NCBI GenBank assembly: GCA_022425485.1
Contig: JAKMFL010000048.1
Span: 7,501-53,527, forward strand
Direction: 5' to 3'
Length of the DNA: 46,027 nt
Source: Alphaproteobacteria bacterium
GTDB lineage: Bacteria; Pseudomonadota; Alphaproteobacteria; Puniceispirillales; Puniceispirillaceae
The translations under genes were made by a program, and so were the position numbers. This document shows, one piece after another, positions 35,655 through 45,603 of the stretch (position 1 is its first letter; each line of letters begins with the position of its first letter). The notes below the pieces were generated by a model that had not been told where the DNA came from, made no database searches, and saw only the letters and a program-made list of their open reading frames with translations.

Positions 35655-38453
35655 ATGACTGTTCCACCCGATTTCTCAAAAAGTAGTTTTTTATGGCCAG
35701 ATCATTCTGGTGTTGTCTGCGTAAGTGCAGAGGGCGAAATAATCCGTCCCATGCCAGCTGAAATCGACAGCTTAATCGCTACTGGTATGCTGGTGGTTTG
35801 CCATAAAAAATGGACGGAAACGCGTTTAGGACAAAACCTTGATAAGGCGTTGGATGTGCTAGAGCTTTTTGCCTTTATCCGTCCGGCTCAAGTTGTCTCA
35901 CCCACCCCTTCGGGGCTTGCTAGTCGGCTAGGTCTCGCCCAGCCAAATAGCGCTGAAGATAAGGTGCTAGCCATCGCAAAGGCTGCCACCCAGCTTCTGG
36001 ATGAATTAGCCGAAATGCCAGAACAGGCGCGTGTTAAGCTGGCTGAAATTGCCGAAATGATGCGGCGTGGGGGGTGGCGTTGGTCTGCACCTATTTTGCT
36101 GCAACTTGGCGTTCATTCTGCTAAGGATGGCCCGCCAGATGGCCGCAATGCTGCTGTTTGGAGCGATATTCCAGAAATTTCTGATAGTGGTTATCGCCCC
36201 CCGCCCGGTATTCAGCCAGTGATGCCAGATGCGGCCAGAACGCGCCTATCTGAAATGCTGGGTAGCCATTCAGAGGTGCGCAGCAGCCAATCTGATTATG
36301 CGGCAGCGGCAGCTTCCATCTTTGCCAGCCCAGATAGCGGCTCTACCCCTTTTATGTTGCTCGCAGAAGCTGGAACAGGCACAGGTAAAACGCTTGGCTA
36401 TCTTGCCCCTGCTAGTTTGTGGGCAGAACGCAATGACGCCGCTGTTTGGATTTCCACCTATACCCGTACATTACAGCATCAAATTGCTGATGAGCTTAGC
36501 CGGCTCTATCCAGACCGAAAGAAGGCTGAAAAAAAGGTGGTTGTGCGAAAGGGGCGCGAGAATTATCTGTGCCTGCTTAATTTAGAAGATGCGCTGGGCC
36601 GGATGCCGGGCGCACCAGCAGATGCTGCTGGGCTTGGACTGATGGCGAGATGGGCAAGCGCAACCCCTGATGGAGACCTAACTGGCAATAGCTTTCCCTC
36701 ATGGCTGGTTGACCTTATCGGCACACGCCTGACGCGGGGGCTGGCAGATAGGCGCGGGGAATGTATTCATTCTGCCTGTACCCATTATCATAAATGCTTT
36801 GTTGAAAAATCTATCCGCACCTCACGCCATGCAGATATCGTGATAGCTAATCATGCGCTGGTGATGATAAATGCGGCTATGGGCGCATCTAAAGGGACAG
36901 ATAAGGGGACAGCTAAGGGGGGGGCAACATCGGGACAGGCTAGTGATAATAATCGGCCCACCCGATATATTTTTGACGAAGGTCACCATATTTTTGACGC
37001 CGCAGACAGCGCCTTTAGTGCGGGTTTAACAGCCTATGAGACAGCAGAGATGCGGTTATGGCTGCGGGGAAGTGAAGATGGCCGGCGTGGGCGTGCACGC
37101 GGATTACAAAAACGCCTTGGCGATCTGATAGCAAATAGCGAAGAAGCCTTAGCGGCACTTGATGCCGCTACGGAAATGGCACGCCTGCTGCCCGGAACGG
37201 GGTGGAAAAAACGAATATCTGAAAATGCGCCCGCAAATGCAGCAGAGCAATTTTTCTGTGCTGTTCGAAATGCGGTTTATCAGCGTGCCAGCGACCCGCA
37301 AAGCCTGTATAATCTGCAAGTAGAGTTGTATCCCGCGACGCAAGATATGCAAGAGAAAGCACAAAAGCTAAAAAATGTGTTTAACGATCTTAGCGTGCCT
37401 CTGACGAAGCTAGCAACCTACCTGCAAGATATTCTAGATGAAAAAGCAGATACGCTAGATAGCCAGACGCGCAACCGTTTAGAAGGTGCACAACGCGGGT
37501 TGATGCGCCGCGCTACCGGCCCGCTGGCCGCTTGGCAGATGATGTTAAATGATTTGCAGCAGGATAGCCGAGAGGGCTTTATCGACTGGATTGAGGTCAC
37601 CAGAAGTGATTTAGGGGACGTAGATGTTGGCCAGCATCGACACTGGCTAGATCCGATGATCCCCTTTAGCGAGAGTGTGCTAGCCCCTGCCCATGGGGTG
37701 GCTGTAACCTCTGCGACCCTGCGCGACAATCAGCTAGAGGACGCAAGCAGTGAGGAAGAGGAATGGCACTCCGCACGGCTTATATCGGGGGCAGCACATC
37801 TGCCGCACCCTGCACTTGTCTCAGCGCATAAATCGCCTTTTGATTATCAAAAACAAGCCCGGATTTTTGTTGTTAACGATATCAGCCGCGAGCGCTATCA
37901 AGCGGTTGCCAGCGCAATGGCAGAGCTGATGAAGGCGGCGGGCGGCGGCAGCCTTGGACTTTTTACCTCTATCGCAAGGCTGAAAAGCACCTACCCTGAA
38001 TTAGAGGCACGGCTGCGGGCAGCAGGGATTCCGCTACATGCCCAGCATATGGACCGGATGAGCCTGCAAACCCTATTACAGCTATTCCGAGAGGATAGCC
38101 ATTCCTGTCTGGTGGGCACGGACGCCGTGCGAGACGGGGTGGATGTGCCGGGCGAGGCTTTGCGGATGATTATCTATGACCGGGTGCCATGGCCCCGTCC
38201 AGATATGTTGTTCAAGGCGCGGGCAAAGTGGCAAGGACGCGATGCATGGACAGACAGAATGACGCGGATGCGCCTGCGTCAAGCCTTTGGCCGCCTCATC
38301 CGCCGCGCCGATGATAAAGGGGTTTTCGTGATGCTGGATAGCCGCCTTCCAACAAGGCTAACCTCAGCCTTTCCAAACGATGTCGAAATTATTCGAACCG
38401 GCCTTGTTGATGCCATCACCCAAAGCCGAAATTTTCTAAAAAGTGAGGGATAA
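35655..38453 (+). CDS. DinG/XPD-like ATP-dependent DNA helicase
   Basis: The 932-residue protein is a superfamily 2 helicase of the DinG/XPD type. Walker A is GTGTGKT at about 240-246 and the DEAH-box variant is DEGHH at about 441-445. Cysteines that probably hold a [4Fe-4S] cluster appear between them (one in ENYLCLLN, then GECIHSACTHYHKC). Motif VI is near the end (RLRQAFGRLIRRADDKG). Such enzymes unwind 5'-3', resolving R-loops or damaged structures. A Gly/Lys/Thr-rich insert at about 413-430 is encoded by 12-bp repeats. The ATG at 35655 or the GTG at 35646 could be the start. Confidence 0.9.
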   Translation: MTVPPDFSKSSFLWPDHSGVVCVSAEGEIIRPMPAEIDSLIATGMLVVCHKKWTETRLGQNLDKALDVLELFAFIRPAQVVSPTPSGLASRLGLAQPNSAEDKVLAIAKAATQLLDELAEMPEQARVKLAEIAEMMRRGGWRWSAPILLQLGVHSAKDGPPDGRNAAVWSDIPEISDSGYRPPPGIQPVMPDAARTRLSEMLGSHSEVRSSQSDYAAAAASIFASPDSGSTPFMLLAEAGTGTGKTLGYLAPASLWAERNDAAVWISTYTRTLQHQIADELSRLYPDRKKAEKKVVVRKGRENYLCLLNLEDALGRMPGAPADAAGLGLMARWASATPDGDLTGNSFPSWLVDLIGTRLTRGLADRRGECIHSACTHYHKCFVEKSIRTSRHADIVIANHALVMINAAMGASKGTDKGTAKGGATSGQASDNNRPTRYIFDEGHHIFDAADSAFSAGLTAYETAEMRLWLRGSEDGRRGRARGLQKRLGDLIANSEEALAALDAATEMARLLPGTGWKKRISENAPANAAEQFFCAVRNAVYQRASDPQSLYNLQVELYPATQDMQEKAQKLKNVFNDLSVPLTKLATYLQDILDEKADTLDSQTRNRLEGAQRGLMRRATGPLAAWQMMLNDLQQDSREGFIDWIEVTRSDLGDVDVGQHRHWLDPMIPFSESVLAPAHGVAVTSATLRDNQLEDASSEEEEWHSARLISGAAHLPHPALVSAHKSPFDYQKQARIFVVNDISRERYQAVASAMAELMKAAGGGSLGLFTSIARLKSTYPELEARLRAAGIPLHAQHMDRMSLQTLLQLFREDSHSCLVGTDAVRDGVDVPGEALRMIIYDRVPWPRPDMLFKARAKWQGRDAWTDRMTRMRLRQAFGRLIRRADDKGVFVMLDSRLPTRLTSAFPNDVEIIRTGLVDAITQSRNFLKSEG
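36891..36914. repeat. In-frame 12-bp tandem duplication in the helicase gene
   Basis: AAAGGGACAGAT is followed by AAGGGGACAGCT and then a run of G. The array encodes a KGTDKGTAKGG insert between the cluster cysteines and the DEGHH box. Confidence 0.75.
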
Positions 38454-38535
38454 TTAAGAACCCCCTATCTGGTTAAGAACTAGCCATTGAAAAAACAGGC
38501 ATCTGTCTTACCGTCGATTTCAAAAATTGATTAAT

Positions 38536-38570
38536 AAAAAAGGCAGCCTTTGCAAAAAAGGCTGCCTGAT
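38536..38570. terminator. Terminator of the groESL operon
   Basis: AGGCAGCC (38541-38548) pairs perfectly with GGCTGCCT (38560-38567). On the minus strand the hairpin is followed by six T residues, ending groEL transcription. On the plus strand GATTTT follows, so it may also end helicase transcription. Confidence 0.88.
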
Positions 38571-38598
38571 TTTACGAGGTGGAAGGTAGAGGGGCTGT

Positions 38599-40257
<1,659 letters not shown>

Positions 40258-40302
40258 TCATCCTTCTTTTAGAGTTCAGTCAAGACGATAGAGAGCGGGA
40301 AA

Positions 40303-40590
40303 TCAGTCGATGATCCCCATAATGTCAGATTCTTTCATGATCAAATAATCCTGACCGTCGATCTTGACTTCGGTTCCCGACCATTTGCCAAACAGAATGC
40401 TGTCGCCAGCCTTGACGTCGAGCGGCTGTACCTTGCCTTGCTCGTCACGCGCACCTGCGCCAACAGCAACAACCTTGCCCTCCATGGGCTTTTCCTTGGC
40501 CGTGTCAGGAATGATAATGCCTCCAGCGGTTTTTTCTTCAGATTCCAAACGCTGGACCAGCACACGGTCGTGAAGGGGCCTGAATTTCAT
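40303..40590 (-). CDS. groES: Co-chaperonin GroES
   Basis: The 95-residue lid of the GroEL chamber begins [20 protein letters not shown] and ends SDIMGIID, with the mobile loop [15 protein letters not shown]. The ATG at 40590 is right behind a strong GGAGGAGAGAG ribosome binding site; frame further upstream covers the CIRCE operator and is not coding. It is the first gene of the operon. Confidence 0.98.
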   Translation of the reverse strand: MKFRPLHDRVLVQRLESEEKTAGGIIIPDTAKEKPMEGKVVAVGAGARDEQGKVQPLDVKAGDSILFGKWSGTEVKIDGQDYLIMKESDIMGIID

Positions 40591-40627
40591 GCCTCTCTCT
40601 CCTCCAGATGAGTTACAATTTAACGTG

Positions 40628-40654
40628 CTGGCACTCGCCGTTAGCGAGTGCCAA
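40628..40654 (-). promoter_or_regulatory. CIRCE operator (HrcA binding site) of groESL
   Basis: On the minus strand TTGGCACTC - 9 bases - GAGTGCCAG matches the CIRCE consensus TTAGCACTC-N9-GAGTGCTAA with one change in each arm that keeps the pairing. It lies between the promoter and the groES ribosome binding site, as expected for repression by HrcA (gene not in this window). Confidence 0.92.
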
Positions 40655-40667
40655 TTTGCACACCGGT

Positions 40668-40696
40668 TAATTGGGCCCAAGGCCCAGTAATGTCAA
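40668..40696 (-). promoter_or_regulatory. groESL promoter
   Basis: On the minus strand TTGACA (40696-40691) and CAATTA (40673-40668) are 17 bases apart, directly ahead of the CIRCE operator. The upstream C (CTTGACA) would also suit a sigma32-type -35 box. Confidence 0.6.
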
Positions 40697-40730
40697 GCAG
40701 ATAGCTAAAAAAAATAACAGTGATTACGAC

Positions 40731-41900
<1,170 letters not shown>

Positions 41901-42323
41901 TCAGGGCGTCGCGTCGCGGCTTGCGGGTGTTGCCAGAACGCGCTGCATCGGTGGTGGTGACAGCGCCAGCGAGCGCCGCCACTGCTTTTCATTCCTCATA
42001 TCAATCTCAACATGGGTGAACCCGAACCGCCGCAGATAATCAGCCTGGTCCGGAATCAGATGCCCGCTGGCCAGAAGCCTGTGACAATAGCCAACGATCT
42101 CACGAAGATGGCGCGCCATGGTAAAGCCGCGCCCATCGGAAAAAGAGGCGAAATGGATGGTGACAGGTGACTGCAACTGCCCGCTGCTGTCAGTTGGCAG
42201 ATCAGCCAGACCCGCCAGTGACGCGCTTGCGTCTATGGCATTGATGTCCCGGTCAACAGGCACCGATCTGCCACTTTGCAGGTCAAACCAGACCCTTTGT
42301 CTGTGCGGTTCAGCCATCACCAT
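41901..42323 (-). CDS. DUF934 protein
   Basis: The 140-residue protein has the DUF934 signature FASFSDGRGFTMARHLREIVGY with DQADYLRRFGFTHVE (key parts). In proteobacteria this family is found almost always beside assimilatory sulfite reductase and is sometimes called an oxidoreductase accessory, with no proven activity. Its start overlaps the end of the reductase gene by 14 bases, so coupling is expected. In most relatives cysH lies next to it; here cysH is missing. Confidence 0.88.
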   Translation of the reverse strand: MVMAEPHRQRVWFDLQSGRSVPVDRDINAIDASASLAGLADLPTDSSGQLQSPVTIHFASFSDGRGFTMARHLREIVGYCHRLLASGHLIPDQADYLRRFGFTHVEIDMRNEKQWRRSLALSPPPMQRVLATPASRDATP

Positions 42324-42855
42324 AGACAGCCTGTTTGAATGGCGTCAGCCCGACGCGGAGCAGATGGTCGCCAAAGCGTTCATCCGTCTTTCTGTTTTCC
42401 AGATACAGAGTCACGACTTCCTCGATCACCGCCGGCACCTCGTCCTCGGCAAAGGACGGGCCGATGATCCGGCCGATGGCCGCTGCCTCGTCGGCGCGCC
42501 CGCCAAGCGAGATCTGGTAATGTTCAACACCCTTCTTGTTGACACCCAGAATGCCTATATCGGCGGCGTGGTGATGCCCGCAGGCATTGATGCAGCCCGA
42601 AATATTCAACCGCAACTTTCCGATTTCGGCACGGCGATCAGGATCGGGAAAGCGCTGAAATATCTTTTCGGCAAGTGGCAGTGACCTGGCATTGGCAAGG
42701 TTGCAGTAATCCAGCCCCGGGCAGGCAATCATATCGCTGATCAACCCTTCCTCGGCCCCGGCCAGCCGGACCTTCAGGGCATCCTTGAACAATGCGGCCA
42801 GATGATCACGCCAGACATGCGGGATGATGATGTTCTGCGTATAGGTGACACGCAA
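42310..42855 (-). CDS. Siroheme nitrite/sulfite reductase, C-terminal fragment
   Basis: This 181-codon frame is the C-terminal quarter of the siroheme reductase. It carries all the cluster ligands: C45 and C51 (CPGLDYC, CX5C) and C88 and C92 (CINAC, CX3C), which bind the [4Fe-4S] cluster and siroheme. It lacks the rest of the enzyme and has no start other than TTG/ATT codons at the duplication. Removing one copy of the 17-bp repeat joins it in frame to the N-terminal part. Alone it could not form an active enzyme; it might complement the other half if translated by coupling. Confidence 0.85.
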   Translation of the reverse strand: MRVTYTQNIIIPHVWRDHLAALFKDALKVRLAGAEEGLISDMIACPGLDYCNLANARSLPLAEKIFQRFPDPDRRAEIGKLRLNISGCINACGHHHAADIGILGVNKKGVEHYQISLGGRADEAAAIGRIIGPSFAEDEVPAVIEEVVTLYLENRKTDERFGDHLLRVGLTPFKQAVYGDG

Positions 42856-42875
42856 TTCTAGGTGACACGCAATTC
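42842..42875. repeat. Perfect 17-bp tandem duplication splitting the reductase gene
   Basis: TAGGTGACACGCAATTC occurs at 42842-42858 and again at 42859-42875 without a mismatch. On the coding strand the unit boundary forms the TAG (42860-42858) that ends the N-terminal fragment, and 17 bases shift the frame. With a single copy the frame reads ELRVTYTQN through the junction. Confidence 0.97.
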
Positions 42876-44222
42876 ACCACGGCCATATGTTTCAGCCAGT
42901 GACGCCATCGCCTCCATTTCCGACGCCGCGGCATCACCGGGCGGTCTGCCAGCAGATTTCAGAGACAGGCTGACATTGGCGTAGCCTTGTGTGTGATGCG
43001 CCATGACATTGGTGCGATACCAGCGGGCGAATGCCGGATCATCATCTGCCGCTTTCGCCAGAGCCGCCTTTGCCGAGGGCGCGGCCGGCAAGTCGGCAAG
43101 GGAAAAATAGCCGGCAATCCGCTGATATTCGGCCACAGGCAAATCGGTTGTGTTGTCCTTTGTCACCTGCCATTCATTGTTCACCGCCTCGCCAAAACTC
43201 TCGATTCCCATGTCATCGACAAGGATTTTGATGCGGGCCTTGTAGATGTTGTCGCGACGCCCGGCAGCGTTATAGACCCGCATGATGGCTTCCAGATAGG
43301 ACAGCAGATGCCGCGCCGGAATGAAATGTGCCAGCTTGCGCGCCACCCGTGGCGTCCGCCCCTGGCCACCACCAACAAACACACGGAATCCCGTCTCACC
43401 ATCGCGGCTCAATGCAAGGCGCAGGCCGATATCGTGAAAAGCAATTGCCGCCCGGTCGTCGGCCGCGGCGGAAATGGCAATCTTGAACTTGCGCGGCAGG
43501 AAGGCGAACTCGGGATGAAGCGTTGACCATTGGCGAACGACTTCGGCCCAGATACGCGGATCCTGCACTTCATCATGCGCCGCGCCGGCAAGCGGATCAG
43601 AGGTCACATTGCGGATACAGTTTCCCGATGTCTGGATGGCATGCATGTCATAGCTGGCAAGCCTGTCCAGAATATCGGGCGCTTCGACCAGCTTGATCCA
43701 GTTGAACTGAATGTTCTGGCGGGTGGTAAAATGGCCGAATCCCCGATCAAAATCACGGGCAATGCCGGCCAGACCACGCATCTGGTGGCTGGACAACACA
43801 CCGTAAGGAATGGCGACGCGCAACATATAGGCATGCAGCTGCAGATACAGGCCGTTTTGCAGGCGCAGCGGCTTGAATTCATCTTCGGTAAGCTCGCCGC
43901 GAAGACGGCGTTCAACCTGATCACGGAACTGCGCCGCGCGCTTGGCAACGAACTGCCGGTCAAAGGAATCATATTGGTATATTGACGGCACCGTGAGCAT
44001 CGCCTTTGCATCTGGCAATGACACCCCATTCACCCGGTCATCTGTTGGCGGCAGGATGCTGGGGCCTCTCGCAGCGCGGATCATCTCGCGTGCCGAAGAC
44101 CCGGCACCGGTATCGTCAGTGACCTCATAGGCGGCGACAACCTCGTCACGCTGTGCCGCGGTGTTGACGATATCGCGTGCGGCGATGATCGCCTCATCGT
44201 CGAACTGTCCGGCAAGCCGCAC
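42858..44222 (-). CDS. Siroheme nitrite/sulfite reductase, N-terminal fragment (with end of a DUF2849 domain)
   Basis: Open for 454 codons from a GTG at 44222. Residues 1 to about 60 are the C-terminal half of DUF2849; the reductase proper starts near ATG 44000 (LTVPSIYQYDSF). It contains two ferredoxin-like half-domains and the first NIR_SIR domain (FTTRQNIQFNWIKL, TSGNCIRNVTSDPLAG) but none of the cluster cysteines, which lie in the next frame. Joined, the reductase would be 557 residues, the usual length for ferredoxin-dependent CysI/NirA-type enzymes. It stops at a TAG created by the 17-bp duplication. The family reduces sulfite to sulfide, or nitrite to ammonia; the neighbours favour sulfite. 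Confidence 0.88.
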   Translation of the reverse strand: MRLAGQFDDEAIIAARDIVNTAAQRDEVVAAYEVTDDTGAGSSAREMIRAARGPSILPPTDDRVNGVSLPDAKAMLTVPSIYQYDSFDRQFVAKRAAQFRDQVERRLRGELTEDEFKPLRLQNGLYLQLHAYMLRVAIPYGVLSSHQMRGLAGIARDFDRGFGHFTTRQNIQFNWIKLVEAPDILDRLASYDMHAIQTSGNCIRNVTSDPLAGAAHDEVQDPRIWAEVVRQWSTLHPEFAFLPRKFKIAISAAADDRAAIAFHDIGLRLALSRDGETGFRVFVGGGQGRTPRVARKLAHFIPARHLLSYLEAIMRVYNAAGRRDNIYKARIKILVDDMGIESFGEAVNNEWQVTKDNTTDLPVAEYQRIAGYFSLADLPAAPSAKAALAKAADDDPAFARWYRTNVMAHHTQGYANVSLSLKSAGRPPGDAAASEMEAMASLAETYGRGELRVT

Positions 44223-44306
44223 ATCCTCGGTCCAGGACAGATCATGGGTCAGCTAGACAACAGATCCGGAGTCCAGCCTGTTGGCGGTAAACTTCACAGC
44301 AGTCAT
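44223..44306 (-). pseudogene. Start of DUF2849 domain, interrupted by TAG at codon 18
   Basis: An ATG at 44306 overlaps the cysG-like stop (ATGA) and reads MTAVKFTANRLDSGSVV, then TAG (44255-44253), then LTHDLSWTED and on in the same frame into the fragment at 44222. This is the DUF2849 family, where this position is normally Tyr (VVYL), so TAC or TAT to TAG is one base change. Normally DUF2849 is a separate gene of about 100 codons; here no stop separates it from the reductase, giving a fusion. Confidence 0.75.
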
Positions 44307-45244
44307 GCCGGTATCCCCGAACTGCCAGCGCTCTTCATTCCGTTATCGGTGAGGATCACCACATCCAGGCCCCGGGCGAGCCGGTCGTCAGCCAGCCTGC
44401 GCTGTGCCCTTGGCCCCACGGCCAGAAGTTCCACCTCGCGGCGCGCAAGCGACAGGACGGCCGGAGATTCGCCTTGCGTATGGATAATCACATCGGCATT
44501 GCGGATGGCCTCGGCAGCAGGGCGTTGCAAATGATCCGGATCATCATGGCCGGACTCAATCACACGCAACCTGCCACTGGCACTGCCATTCACAGATGCG
44601 CTCATACTGGCCATCTGTGCGGTCAGTTTTGCAATCACCCAGCTGTCGGCCTGCGCCGTATCACCATCGATGATACGGGTGCCAATATCGCTCTCGATGA
44701 TCTGATGCTGAAGGCCGCGCCGTCTGGCGGCTGAAAGATGGCGAAGCCGATGCCGGATGCGGTTCAGATAAATGGCAAGGCGGCCATATCCTGTCGGCAG
44801 CATGTCCTCGATTCTGGCACGAAGCCGCTGCGCCAGCACTGGCGAAAATCCGCCTGTGGAAATCGCCACTGTCACCGGATCACGTTCGACAATGGCCCCA
44901 AGATAGAAGCTGCAAAGCGTCGGACAGTCGGGAACATTCACTGGCACACCTGCCTCGCGGGCAATGGTTGCAAGCCGTGTATTCAGGGCCATATCGCCTG
45001 TTTCGATGATGATCAGCGGACGCCCGCGAAACAGGCTGTCTGCCGCCTGCAGGGCGACGCCGGTAATGTGGCGCATCTGCGGGTGGCGCAATTCCCCCGG
45101 CGGCAGGTCCATCCCGGTGACAAGATCGACCACCGGCGCAAAGCCTGCAAGAAGACGGATTTTCGCGGCAAGACCCTGATCAGCGCCGACGACGAGCGGG
45201 GCGACACTGCCAAGATCAATGAATATGGGGAAGCGCTGTGCCAT
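44303..45244 (-). CDS. Siroheme synthase-like precorrin-2 dehydrogenase with degenerate methyltransferase tail
   Basis: Residues 1 to about 215 match the dehydrogenase/ferrochelatase half of CysG: an NAD site (LVVGADQGLAAKIR, with an altered Gly pattern), VNVPDCPTLCSFYLGAIVER, VAISTGGFSPVLAQRLRARI and the dimerisation region. Residues 224-313 align with the first third of the uroporphyrinogen methyltransferase domain (RLRVIESGHDDPDHL, ADVIIHTQ, LARREVELLAVGP). The SAM loop GAGPGD reads ESGHDD and the rest is absent. It would make siroheme from precorrin-2 but not methylate uroporphyrinogen. Its stop overlaps the DUF2849 start, so the short form is probably established. Confidence 0.85.
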   Translation of the reverse strand: MAQRFPIFIDLGSVAPLVVGADQGLAAKIRLLAGFAPVVDLVTGMDLPPGELRHPQMRHITGVALQAADSLFRGRPLIIIETGDMALNTRLATIAREAGVPVNVPDCPTLCSFYLGAIVERDPVTVAISTGGFSPVLAQRLRARIEDMLPTGYGRLAIYLNRIRHRLRHLSAARRRGLQHQIIESDIGTRIIDGDTAQADSWVIAKLTAQMASMSASVNGSASGRLRVIESGHDDPDHLQRPAAEAIRNADVIIHTQGESPAVLSLARREVELLAVGPRAQRRLADDRLARGLDVVILTDNGMKSAGSSGIPA

Positions 45245-45312
45245 CTGGTTTGATCCTGTTATCTGACCGTTCCGCCTCGGCGCGCAGGATCATGGATACT
45301 TTCATCAAGTGG

Positions 45313-45336
45313 CAAAACGGAACACAAAACGGAACG
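45313..45336. repeat. 12-bp tandem duplication
   Basis: CAAAACGGAACA is followed by CAAAACGGAACG. It shows that the duplication habit also occurs in the GC-rich right-hand part of the window. Confidence 0.8.
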
Positions 45337-45507
45337 ACTGTCAGCAATGAAGCTATGAGCGGCCAGCAGGAAAGCAAGGGCGAAACCGGTCGCCGGAAAA
45401 AACTTTTCCCACTGAGATGCGCCGATGATGGTGTCTTTGCCTGACTGTTCCGATTTTCGCGATTTGCCTCCGCCAACCGCTGCATGGATGGCCGAACAAA
45501 TCTCTGT

Positions 45508-45561
45508 GATGCGGCATTTCTGACGATTTGCAAGCCGGGGGGCCGCTTGCTATACCGCATC
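45508..45561 (+). promoter_or_regulatory. Nested inverted repeats in the ctaA leader region
   Basis: GATGCGG (45508-45514) pairs with CCGCATC (45555-45561), and inside them GCAAGC pairs with GCTTGC. A GGTTTTT run follows about 10 bases later, ahead of ctaA. An attenuator or protein-binding leader is possible. Confidence 0.35.
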
Positions 45562-45603
45562 TGCGTATGGGGTTTTTCTGCCTGCAAATTTCGGGGAATC
45601 ACG

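Larger units (their letters stand above)
45245..45603. other. Divergent spacer cysG-like / ctaA, no gene seen
   Basis: No credible gene was found in these 359 bases. A 12-bp tandem duplication lies at 45313-45336 and nested inverted repeats at 45508-45561. The promoters of both flanking genes must lie here. Confidence 0.6.

Noticed and set aside
42853-42875. Programmed -1 frameshift joining the two reductase frames
   Set aside because: The coding strand at the overlap (GTC ACC TAG) has no slippery heptamer, and no downstream pseudoknot was evident. The perfect duplication explains the split. Coupled restart at TTG cannot be excluded.
44253-44255. TAG in the DUF2849-reductase frame as a recoded sense codon (e.g. 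pyrrolysine)
   Set aside because: RF1 is intact in this window and TAG ends several other genes here (for example prfA, ubiG, the ferredoxin reductase). No suppressor system is visible. A nonsense mutation is simpler.
45238-45444. 68-codon plus-strand frame between the cysG-like gene and ctaA
   Set aside because: No ribosome binding site, no domain, odd composition from a tandem duplication; treated as non-coding.
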